Source: an uncultured Lachnospiraceae bacterium
GTDB taxonomy: Bacteria; Bacillota; Clostridia; Lachnospirales; Lachnospiraceae
DNA length: 15,999 nt
Direction: 5' to 3'
Assembly (NCBI GenBank): GCA_958446555.1
Contig: CAUCWU010000012.1
Span: 1-15,999 of the forward strand
Shown in pieces: positions 7,522 to 15,401 of this stretch (positions within the stretch are counted from its first letter, which is position 1; each line of letters starts with the position of its first letter). Below the pieces are notes generated by a model that had not been told where the DNA came from, ran no database searches, and was given only the letters and a program-made list of their open reading frames with translations. Both the position numbers and the translations under genes were made by a program.

Positions 7522-8472
7522 GTGGAAAGAAAAAAGAAAAAGAGTCTTCCAAAACGGTTTGCAACAGCGATGAGAAAAAACTGGCAGCTGTATTTGATGG
7601 CACTCCCGGCAATGGTACTTCTGTTTTGCTTTGCTTACATGCCGATGGGCGGTCTGGTGATCGCATTCAAGCGGTATAACTTCAAGGATGGAATCTGGGG
7701 AAGTCCATGGATCGACCCAATCTTCAAAAATTTTGAGATTCTGTTTAAGAACAATTCAGCAGCACTTCAGGCAATTCGAAATACGGTTCTGTTGAATCTA
7801 TTGTTTATCTCGGTAGGAACAATATTTGCACTGGCTTTGTCACTGGCATTTAATGAAATCCAGAACAAATATTTAAAGAAGATCACACAGTCCTTTAGCT
7901 TTTTGCCATACTTTATTTCAACTGTTGTAGTCGGAATTTTTGTATCGGGTCTTCTTGGATATGATAACGGTGTAATCAACCGTATCATCACAGCATTTGG
8001 TGGAGAAAAAGTTGCCTTCTATATGAATTCAGGTTACTGGCCGGTCATCCTTTTGATCGTAAATATTTGGAAGGGCGCAGGTTACAATGCAGTTGTGTAT
8101 CTGGCAACAATCAGTGGAATTGACAGTTCCTACTATGAGGCAGCAAAGATTGATGGTGCAACCAGATGGCAGCAAACCTGGTATATCAGCCTTCCACTGT
8201 TAAAGCCAACCGTGATCACATTGACATTGTTATCAGTTGGAAAGATTATGAACTCAGACTTTGGTCTGTTTTACAATGTTACTGGAGATATGCCGACACT
8301 GTATGCGACAACCGATGTTATTGATACATATATTTATCGTGCACTTCGTCAGATGGGTGATGTTGGTATCTCCTCTGCAACCGGCTTTTTCCAGTCGATC
8401 GTTGGATTTATACTTGTTCTAATTAGTAACAAGCTGGCAAATATGTATGAGAGCGATGCAGCACTGTTCTAA
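7522..8472 (+). CDS. Sugar ABC transporter permease, LplB type
   Basis: Inner-membrane subunit of a binding-protein-dependent carbohydrate importer. With the GTG start at 7522 it is 316 residues. AAGAAGG (7506-7512) lies 9 bases upstream of this codon, while the alternative GTG at 7477 (331 residues) has no convincing site. A basic N-terminus is followed by six hydrophobic segments, near residues 23-41, 88-108, 127-145, 173-185, 223-242 and 280-300. The EAA loop that contacts the ATPase is YYEAAKIDGATRWQQTWYIS (about 204-223). It is the first gene of the rightward operon, followed 30 bases later by its YtcP-type partner. No ATPase gene is present in the window, as is common for this LplB/YtcP group, which uses a shared ATPase encoded elsewhere. 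Confidence 0.9.
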   Translation: MERKKKKSLPKRFATAMRKNWQLYLMALPAMVLLFCFAYMPMGGLVIAFKRYNFKDGIWGSPWIDPIFKNFEILFKNNSAALQAIRNTVLLNLLFISVGTIFALALSLAFNEIQNKYLKKITQSFSFLPYFISTVVVGIFVSGLLGYDNGVINRIITAFGGEKVAFYMNSGYWPVILLIVNIWKGAGYNAVVYLATISGIDSSYYEAAKIDGATRWQQTWYISLPLLKPTVITLTLLSVGKIMNSDFGLFYNVTGDMPTLYATTDVIDTYIYRALRQMGDVGISSATGFFQSIVGFILVLISNKLANMYESDAALF

Positions 8473-8502
8473 GCGCGTGTAAAATAAAGAGAAGGCAGGT
8501 GA

Positions 8503-9396
8503 ATGGGTCACATGAAAGAAAAAATGACAGTTGGACGTTTCTTCGTCTATCTATTTGCAATTTTGTTCGCCTTTGTGTGTCTGTATCCGTTCTTGATGGT
8601 AATCGGCGGATCGCTTATGACAAACTCGGAGGTTGTAAATGAAGGCTTTAAGGTATTCCCAAAGGAGGTAACCTTTGCTTCTTACAAGTTGCTTTTGGGA
8701 AATGGAAATCTGATTTTAAATGGTTATAAGATCACCCTTTTTGTAACAGTCGTTGGAACATTTTGCTCGATTATTGTAAATGGAATGATGGGCTATGTTC
8801 TTTCTAGAAAAAGAGTAGCTGGAAGAAAGTTTATGAATCTGTATGTGCTTCTGACAATGCTCTTTAACGGTGGTATGGTTCCGTGGTATTTGATTTGTAC
8901 CAGATATCTTCATCTGAAGAATAACATCTTTGCTTTGATTCTTCCAAGCGTCGTAAGTGCATGGTATATTTTTCTGATTCGAAACTATTTTAGTGGAATT
9001 CCAGAAGAAATTTATGAGGCAGCAAAGATTGACGGTGCAGGCGAGTTTATGATTTTTAGAAAAATTTATTTGAAACTTGCAACACCAGTTATCGCAACCG
9101 TTGTATTGTTTGCAGCACTTGGCTACTGGAACGACTGGTGGCTTGGACTGATGTTAATGGATCGCTCTGATATGCAGCCACTCCAGATGCTGCTTCGAAC
9201 AATGATGTCGAATATTCAGTTTTTGCAGACGATGTCGGAACAGTCGTCGGAGGCGCAGGCGATGCTTGCATCGGTTCCTGGCGATGGTGTAAAGATGGCG
9301 ATGGTGGTCGTGACAACCGGACCGATTATCCTTCTGTATCCATTCATCCAGAAGTACTTTATGAAAGGTATTATGGTTGGTGCAGTTAAGGGTTAA
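8503..9396 (+). CDS. Sugar ABC transporter permease, YtcP type
   Basis: Second membrane subunit of the importer, 297 residues, the usual length for the family. Six hydrophobic segments lie near 12-34, 76-98, 112-131, 142-160, 194-210 and 265-283. The EAA loop is EEIYEAAKIDGAGEFMIFRK (168-187). The ATG at 8503 follows AGAAGG by 7 bases; a second in-frame ATG three codons later is possible. It should pair with the LplB-type subunit just upstream to form the channel, and receives substrate from the binding proteins encoded next. The gap to the following gene is 94 bases with no clear promoter or terminator. Confidence 0.92.
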   Translation: MGHMKEKMTVGRFFVYLFAILFAFVCLYPFLMVIGGSLMTNSEVVNEGFKVFPKEVTFASYKLLLGNGNLILNGYKITLFVTVVGTFCSIIVNGMMGYVLSRKRVAGRKFMNLYVLLTMLFNGGMVPWYLICTRYLHLKNNIFALILPSVVSAWYIFLIRNYFSGIPEEIYEAAKIDGAGEFMIFRKIYLKLATPVIATVVLFAALGYWNDWWLGLMLMDRSDMQPLQMLLRTMMSNIQFLQTMSEQSSEAQAMLASVPGDGVKMAMVVVTTGPIILLYPFIQKYFMKGIMVGAVKG

Positions 9397-9490
9397 TAAG
9401 TGCCTAAAATATAGTGATAAAATAATAAATTTGAATGGCTATAAAGCAGAGTAATTTGCAAATAGAAATAAAAAGAAAAGGAGAGAGACC

Positions 9491-10984
9491 ATGAAAAAAA
9501 GGACAGGTAGAGTATTATGTGCGGCAACACTGATGGGAATGTTGGCAGGAAGCGTGATTCCGGTTTGCGCAGCAGAGAATGGTGATTCATTGGATCCGGT
9601 AACACTTCATTTTATCTTCTACGGAGATAAGAAGTCAGCGACTGATGAAGTATGGGATGCAATTGCAGACTACACAAGAGATACGCTAAATTGTGATTAT
9701 GAAATTCAGTTTATTGCAGGATCGGACTATAAGGATAAACTGACTGTTATGGCAGCAACTGGCGATGTGTGGGATATGAATTTTGATTCAAACTGGACGG
9801 GAATCACACAGATGATGGCAAAGGATGCTTATCTGAATCTAGATGAACTACTTCCAGAGTATGCGCCTGATTTATATGCGAAGTATGAGGGGACTGGCGT
9901 TTTGGCATCTGCTAAAAATAAGGGACATATTGTTTGCCTTCCGTGGACGCAGACAATGAACAATCGCCCATTCTTCCAGTGGAGAGGTGATTTGGCCGAG
10001 AAGGCAGGAATTGAGGTTGATAAGGATAATTTTGGAACCTGGGAAGATATTGATAAGTTGGTTTATCAGATGCATGAGGCTTATCCAGATCGCTATGTGA
10101 TTTCAAAGTCTCAAATGATCAGCGGCGGCTGGGCAGAAGTAGATGCTGATATGGGTCTTTATATCAATTTGTCTGATCCAGAGTGCAAGATTACACCGGC
10201 AGAGGAAATTCCGGATTATGTAACTGCAATGGAATATGCAGAAAAATGGCAGAAGGATGGCATTATCTGGAAAGATGTATTAAATGATCAGACAGATCGA
10301 AATGCACTGTTAAATGAAGGAAAAATTATTACTAGATGGGGAACACATGAGTTTGCACATTCTAAGAAAAATTGGGTAGAAGATGGCGCATATTGGAATT
10401 TCGTAGAAGTTTATAAGGATGATTTGTATGCAAACCGTTCACCACTTGCAAATGCAATGGCAATCTCTGCAACCAGCGAAAATCCGGAGAGAACATTAAT
10501 GTTTTTAAATCAGCTCGAGACGGATCAAAAGCTGTATGATATGGTTCAGTATGGTATTGAAGGTGAGACATATGTGTTAAACGGAGAACGCGCAGAATAT
10601 CCAGAGGGAATGGATGGAACCAATTCTAATTATATGGGTTGGGGAGGCCAGTGGGCTTTATGGAAGCCACAGTATATGAGACCAACCGGTGGCTATACGG
10701 ATAACTTCTGGGAAGAGGAAGCAGAGTATGCAGCATCTAGCGATAAGAATTTGTACTCTCCACTAGAAGGATTTAGTTTTGACGCAACAGATGTAAAGAC
10801 AGAAGTCGCACAGAGAAATCAGATTTTCGGAGATGCACAGAAACTTTTAGAGGTTGGACTTGCAGGAGATACGGATACAGCACTTGAAAAGATTAAGACA
10901 GATAGCGAAGGTGCAGGTTTCCAGTCGGTATTAGATGAATATCAGAGACAGATTGATGAGTTTTTGGCAGCAAAGGATAAGTAA
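9491..10984 (+). CDS. Extracellular solute-binding protein (first of tandem pair)
   Basis: A 497-residue binding protein that should capture an oligosaccharide outside the cell and hand it to the two permeases. An export signal occupies about residues 1-28 (MKKRTG, then a hydrophobic core to SVIPVCAA). Cysteine 26 is preceded by IPV, which is a poor lipobox, so cleavage by signal peptidase I near VCA/AEN looks likelier than lipidation. The mature protein has many Trp/Tyr residues suited to sugar stacking. Its C-terminal part (from about 425, GFSFDATDVKTEVAQRNQ) resembles the DUF3502 end of LipO/YtcQ-type proteins. AAGGAGA precedes the ATG. It is roughly three-quarters identical to the next gene product by eye, and 29 bases separate the two genes. 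Confidence 0.92.
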   Translation: MKKRTGRVLCAATLMGMLAGSVIPVCAAENGDSLDPVTLHFIFYGDKKSATDEVWDAIADYTRDTLNCDYEIQFIAGSDYKDKLTVMAATGDVWDMNFDSNWTGITQMMAKDAYLNLDELLPEYAPDLYAKYEGTGVLASAKNKGHIVCLPWTQTMNNRPFFQWRGDLAEKAGIEVDKDNFGTWEDIDKLVYQMHEAYPDRYVISKSQMISGGWAEVDADMGLYINLSDPECKITPAEEIPDYVTAMEYAEKWQKDGIIWKDVLNDQTDRNALLNEGKIITRWGTHEFAHSKKNWVEDGAYWNFVEVYKDDLYANRSPLANAMAISATSENPERTLMFLNQLETDQKLYDMVQYGIEGETYVLNGERAEYPEGMDGTNSNYMGWGGQWALWKPQYMRPTGGYTDNFWEEEAEYAASSDKNLYSPLEGFSFDATDVKTEVAQRNQIFGDAQKLLEVGLAGDTDTALEKIKTDSEGAGFQSVLDEYQRQIDEFLAAKDK

Positions 10985-11013
10985 AAATAAAAATCAAAAA
11001 AGGAGATTTTATT

Positions 11014-12495
11014 ATGAAGAGAAGAGGATTATGTGGATTACTGAGTGTAGCAATGGCAGCGGGAACAATGGCAGCAAATTATATACCGGCAGCGGCAGAT
11101 GAGCTTGAGCCTGTTACCCTTCACTTTATCTTCTACGGAGATAAGAAGTCAGCGACTGATGAAGTATGGGATGCAATTGCAGATTATACAAGAGATACGT
11201 TAAACTGTGATTTTGATGTACAGTTTATCGCAGGATCAGACTATAAGAACAAGCTGACGGTTATGGCTGCAACAGGCGATACTTGGGATATGAACTTTGA
11301 CTCCAACTGGACTGGAATTTATCAGATGATGGCAAAGGATGCCTATATGAATCTGGATGAGCTGCTTCCTGAGTATGCACCAGATCTGTATGCAAAGTAT
11401 GAGGAGACTGGTATTTTAGATTCTGCAAAGAATAAGGGACATATCGTATGCTTGCCATGGACAATGACAATGAATAATCGTCCATTTATCCAGTGGAGAG
11501 GTGATCTGGCCGAGAAGGCAGGAATTGAAGTTGATAAGGATAACTTAAATGATCTGGAAGGTGTTGATAAGTTGTTACATCAGTTAAAGGAAGCATATCC
11601 AGACAAGTATATCATTGAGAGCTGCGGTCTTGTCAGTGCTGGATGGATGTCTGTAGATGATGATATGGGTCTTTATATTGATCTGTCCGATCCAGAGTGC
11701 AAGGTAGTCCCAGCAGAGGAGATTCCTGACTATGTTGAAGGCTGTGAGTATGCACAGAAGTGGCAGGAGGATGGCATCATCTGGAAGGATATTTTGACCG
11801 ATAACTTAGATAAGAATAGCTTGATTAATGAAGGAAAGCTTCTGACAAAGTGGGGTACTCACGAATTTGCTCATTCCAATCGTCCTTGGGTAGAGGAAGG
11901 TGCTTACTGGGATTACACAGAAATTTATTCCGACAGACTGTATGCAAACCGTACACCGCTTGCAAATGCAATGGCAATCTCAGCAACCAGTGAGAATCCA
12001 GAGAGAACATTGATGTTCTTAAATATGCTTGAGAATGATGAGACTCTATACGATATGGTTCAGTATGGTATCGAAGGAAAGACTTATGTATTAAACGGCG
12101 AAGAGGCTGCTTATCCGGAAGGTATGGACGGTGCAAGCTCTAACTATATGGGTTGGGGCGGCCAGTGGGCTTTATGGAAGCCACAGTTTATGCGTCCGAC
12201 CGAGTCCTACAGTGAGGGCTTCTGGGAAGAGGAAGCAGCGTATGCAGCATCCAGTGATAAAAATATCGTTTCTCCTCTTGAAGGATTCAGCTTTGATGCA
12301 ACCAATGTGACAACTGAGGTCGCACAGAGAAATCAGATTTTCGGTGATGCCAATAAGCTTTTGAAGGTTGGTCTTGCAGGTGATGCAGATGAGGCAATCG
12401 AGAAGTTAAAGTCTGACAGTGAGTCTGCTGGTTTTGATGCCGTTTTGGAAGAGTTCCAGAAGCAGATTGATGAGTTTTTAGCTGCAAAGAACTGA
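11014..12495 (+). CDS. Extracellular solute-binding protein (second of tandem pair)
   Basis: A 493-residue paralogue of the preceding protein, aligned along its whole length with almost no gaps. The signal peptide (MKRRGLCG, hydrophobic core, IPAAA/DE) has no cysteine near its cleavage site, so it is not a lipoprotein by the usual rule. The first ~110 mature residues and the C-terminal half are nearly identical to the first copy. Differences cluster at about 150-185 and 215-270, which may be where the sugar is contacted. DNA identity includes an unbroken 59-base block (9611-9669 and 11125-11183), pointing to recent duplication or gene conversion. A strong AAGGAGA site precedes the ATG. A stem-loop follows the gene at 12552. 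The two copies may bind different chain lengths or linkages and share the same permeases; this is inference. Confidence 0.92.
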   Translation: MKRRGLCGLLSVAMAAGTMAANYIPAAADELEPVTLHFIFYGDKKSATDEVWDAIADYTRDTLNCDFDVQFIAGSDYKNKLTVMAATGDTWDMNFDSNWTGIYQMMAKDAYMNLDELLPEYAPDLYAKYEETGILDSAKNKGHIVCLPWTMTMNNRPFIQWRGDLAEKAGIEVDKDNLNDLEGVDKLLHQLKEAYPDKYIIESCGLVSAGWMSVDDDMGLYIDLSDPECKVVPAEEIPDYVEGCEYAQKWQEDGIIWKDILTDNLDKNSLINEGKLLTKWGTHEFAHSNRPWVEEGAYWDYTEIYSDRLYANRTPLANAMAISATSENPERTLMFLNMLENDETLYDMVQYGIEGKTYVLNGEEAAYPEGMDGASSNYMGWGGQWALWKPQFMRPTESYSEGFWEEEAAYAASSDKNIVSPLEGFSFDATNVTTEVAQRNQIFGDANKLLKVGLAGDADEAIEKLKSDSESAGFDAVLEEFQKQIDEFLAAKN

Positions 12496-12504
12496 TTATA
12501 ATGT

Positions 12505-12532
12505 GTAAGTAACGAGCAATTCGTAGGCATTA
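12505..12532 (+). repeat. Dispersed intergenic repeat, copy C
   Basis: The core 12514-12530 (GAGCAATTCGTAGGCAT) matches copy A in 15 of 17 positions and copy B in 14 of 17. It lies just after the second binding-protein stop and before the stem-loop at 12552. Confidence 0.5.
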
Positions 12533-12551
12533 TATAGAAAAAATAGAAGAG

Positions 12552-12589
12552 AAAGGCTCCCGATGATCCCCGATTGTCGGGGGCCTTTT
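12552..12589 (+). terminator. Stem-loop terminator or attenuator inside the importer operon
   Basis: AAAGGCTCCCGA (12552-12563) pairs with TCGGGGGCCTTT (12577-12588) as a 12-bp stem with one T-G wobble and a 13-base loop. Only TTTT follows before AAAA, so termination should be partial. It sits between the binding-protein genes and the second mannosidase, where it could protect the upstream mRNA and lower expression of the enzymes downstream. Confidence 0.7.
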
Positions 12590-12612
12590 AAAAAGGAAAG
12601 GCAGGACAATAT

Positions 12613-15390
12613 ATGAAGACAACCGTACATATTATTTCTCACTCCCATTGGGATCGAGAATGGTATCTTCCTTTTGAAAAACATAGAATGCATCTGGTAG
12701 AGCTTGTGGATGCAATTTTGGAAAAATTTGAGACAGATGAAAATTATAGAAGTTTCTTTCTGGACGGCCAGACAATTGCGCTTGATGACTATTTAGAGAT
12801 TCGTCTTGAAAAAAGAGAGCAGGTGAAAAAATATGTCAGAGAGGGTAGACTCTGGACAGGACCTTGGTATATTCTTCAGGATGAGTTTTTGACGAGTGGC
12901 GAGTCCTGTGTGAGAAATCTTCTGACAGGTATGGAGTCGGCAAAAAAATATGGAAAATTGAGTCATGTTGGCTACTTTCCAGATGCGTTTGGCAATGCAG
13001 GACAGATGCCGCAGGTGTTAAAACAGGCAGGGATGGAAGCGATTGCATTTGGTCGAGGGGTAAAACCAGTTGGACTTAACAATGAGGTGAAGGGTGGTCA
13101 GTATGAATCCACTTTCTCAGAGATGAATTGGCAGTCACAGGATGGAAGCAGCCTGCCGGGAATTTTGTTTGCAAACTGGTACAATAATGGTATGGAGATT
13201 CCGGTTGATGAGGCAGAGGCAAAAGCTTACTGGGATGAGCGATTGGAGAAGGCTAGAAAATATGCCGGAACAAGCCAGCTTCTTTTTATGAATGGTTGCG
13301 ACCATCAGCCGGTACAAAAAAATTTGGCACAGGCAATTGAGACAGCCAGAAAACTCTATCCAGAGATCGAGTTTATTCACTCTGATTTTGAAACCTATGC
13401 GAAGGCTGTGAAGGCAGAGATGACCGAGCAGACTTCTACGGTAGTAGGAGAGTTGACCAGTCAGGAGACAGATGGACGCTGGACGCTTGTAAATACCTGT
13501 TCGGCAAATGCCGATTTAAAGATTGCAAATAGAAAAGGTGAGAGTGCACTGGAAAGACAGGCAGAGCCAGCCTATGCAGTCGCCTCTATTTTGGGAGCAG
13601 CTTATCCGGAGGATTTGTTTTCTTACAGCTGGAAGAAGTTAATGCAAAATCACCCGCATGACAGTATCTGCGGTTGTAGTGTAGACGAGGTCAATCGTGA
13701 GATTGAGGCGCGTTTTGCAAAGAGTTTGCAGGTTGCAGAGGAGCTATATAAAAACGGCCTTCATCTGATTGCAGACCAAATTGATACCAAATTTGTTACT
13801 AGCGATGATGGAAAAAAGCAGATTACATTTGCTGTATTCAATTTTTCTGGTTGGAAGAAGACGCAGGTTATAACAGTAGAGCTTGATGCAAAGAGAATTT
13901 ATGAAAATCTGACCCAGTCTTGGAATGAGTTAGAGGGCGAGTCCCTTCCTACATTTGCTTTGTATGATGTGAGTGGAAACAAAGTAAATGCAAAGATCGA
14001 GAGAAAGACAACTGCATTTGGCTATGATCTTCCAGATGATCGCTTCCGTCAGCCGTATATGGCACAGAGAGTGCAGGTGACATTTGAGGCAGAGGATGTC
14101 CCAGCAATTGGCTATCAGGTCTATGTATTAAAAGAAGTAGAAGAAAGTTTGGCGAAAGACATCCATGAATTGATAGAAACGACAGATGCGACTAGCAAAG
14201 ACAAGGAATTTGTGATGGAAAATGAGAATGTTTTTGTGCGCATCAACTTGGATGGAAGCTTTGATTTGACTGATAAAAAGACTGGCCATACCTTTGAAAA
14301 TTGTGGTATTTATGAGGACACTGGCGATATGGGAAATGAATATATTTATATTCAGGATACCGATCGTCAAACGATTACAACTAGGAATATCCCGGCAACA
14401 ATTTTTGTCGAAGAAAATAGTGCAATTCGCTCTGTGGTAAAAATTAAGCATGAGCTTGAAGTGCCAGAGGCAATTGGAGATGAGATTTGGCCTCAGAGAT
14501 ATTCCTGTGTGGATCTGTACCAGAGAAAGGCAAAAAGAAGCGAGAAGCTTGTGAAGCTATCAATTGAGACAACACTTACGCTTGAGCACCATGCAAAGGG
14601 AGTAAAGGTGCAGACAACAGTTGTGAATACAGCAAAGGATCATCGACTGAGAGTGTTATTCCCAGCTGGACTTGACAGCGATATGCATTTTGCAGATTCT
14701 ACATTCGAGGTTGTGAGACGACCAAACCGCCATGGAAAGGCATGGACCAATCCGAGCGCATGTGAGCATGAGCAGTGTTTTGTTGCGATGGAAGATAAAA
14801 ATGCTGGAATACTGGTGGCAAACCGTGGTCTGTATGAATATGAGATTCTTCCAGATGAGGAAAATACAATTGCGTTGACACTTCTTCGCTCAGTTGCAGA
14901 GATGGGCGACTGGGGATATTTCCCAACACCGCAGGCGCAGATGCAGGGAAGCTATACGGTGGAGTATGCAATATTCCCGTATGAACCAGAAATGTGTGCA
15001 GAGGCATTTGCACTTGGCTATGACTATCAGCATGATTTGGCATGTGTGCAGCTTGGTATGAACAGAGAGAAGGAAACAATCTTCACACCGCAGGCTCAGA
15101 GTGGAATCCTTCCTATTAGAAAGAGTTTCTTTGAGTGGGAAGGAAATGGACTGAATCTGACAGCATTTAAGAAAGGTGCAAATAGTGAAGACATTTTTGT
15201 TCGATTTGTCAATACGTTGGAAACTGATGTGAAGCTTACAATCAAGAAGGCCGCCTGGATGAAGGGAATCTATCAAAGCTCTGTGATTGAGGAGAAAAAG
15301 GAGACGCTTGGCGAAGAAAATGGTGTATTTTCAGTTGTCGTAAAACCGTATCAGATTGTTACATTTGGTCTGCAGCCAAAAGAGAGGTAA
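12613..15390 (+). CDS. GH38 alpha-mannosidase, MngB-like type
   Basis: A 925-residue retaining alpha-mannoside hydrolase without a signal peptide, predicted cytoplasmic. The catalytic domain starts at the N-terminus: HIISHSHWDREWY (6-18) gives Zn ligands H12 and D14, GYFPDAFGNAGQMPQ (120-134) gives nucleophile D124, and NHPHDSICG (346-354) gives H349. WTGPWYILQDEFLTSGES (81-98) is typical of the branch containing mannosylglycerate hydrolase MngB and bacterial alpha-1,3/1,6-mannosidases. A three-helix region (about 295-390) and a long beta-rich C-terminal part follow. The ATG is preceded by AAGGAAAGG and lies 117 bases after the second binding-protein gene, beyond a stem-loop. It differs from the leftward GH38 enzyme by lacking the ~245-residue N-terminal extension, so the two probably cut different linkages or chain positions. 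Confidence 0.94.
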   Translation: MKTTVHIISHSHWDREWYLPFEKHRMHLVELVDAILEKFETDENYRSFFLDGQTIALDDYLEIRLEKREQVKKYVREGRLWTGPWYILQDEFLTSGESCVRNLLTGMESAKKYGKLSHVGYFPDAFGNAGQMPQVLKQAGMEAIAFGRGVKPVGLNNEVKGGQYESTFSEMNWQSQDGSSLPGILFANWYNNGMEIPVDEAEAKAYWDERLEKARKYAGTSQLLFMNGCDHQPVQKNLAQAIETARKLYPEIEFIHSDFETYAKAVKAEMTEQTSTVVGELTSQETDGRWTLVNTCSANADLKIANRKGESALERQAEPAYAVASILGAAYPEDLFSYSWKKLMQNHPHDSICGCSVDEVNREIEARFAKSLQVAEELYKNGLHLIADQIDTKFVTSDDGKKQITFAVFNFSGWKKTQVITVELDAKRIYENLTQSWNELEGESLPTFALYDVSGNKVNAKIERKTTAFGYDLPDDRFRQPYMAQRVQVTFEAEDVPAIGYQVYVLKEVEESLAKDIHELIETTDATSKDKEFVMENENVFVRINLDGSFDLTDKKTGHTFENCGIYEDTGDMGNEYIYIQDTDRQTITTRNIPATIFVEENSAIRSVVKIKHELEVPEAIGDEIWPQRYSCVDLYQRKAKRSEKLVKLSIETTLTLEHHAKGVKVQTTVVNTAKDHRLRVLFPAGLDSDMHFADSTFEVVRRPNRHGKAWTNPSACEHEQCFVAMEDKNAGILVANRGLYEYEILPDEENTIALTLLRSVAEMGDWGYFPTPQAQMQGSYTVEYAIFPYEPEMCAEAFALGYDYQHDLACVQLGMNREKETIFTPQAQSGILPIRKSFFEWEGNGLNLTAFKKGANSEDIFVRFVNTLETDVKLTIKKAAWMKGIYQSSVIEEKKETLGEENGVFSVVVKPYQIVTFGLQPKER

Positions 15391-15401
15391 GGGGAGAATA
15401 G

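Noticed and set aside
9431..9460. A possible promoter (TTGAAT) before the first binding-protein gene
   Set aside because: No -10 element at suitable spacing was found; cotranscription with the permeases is simpler.
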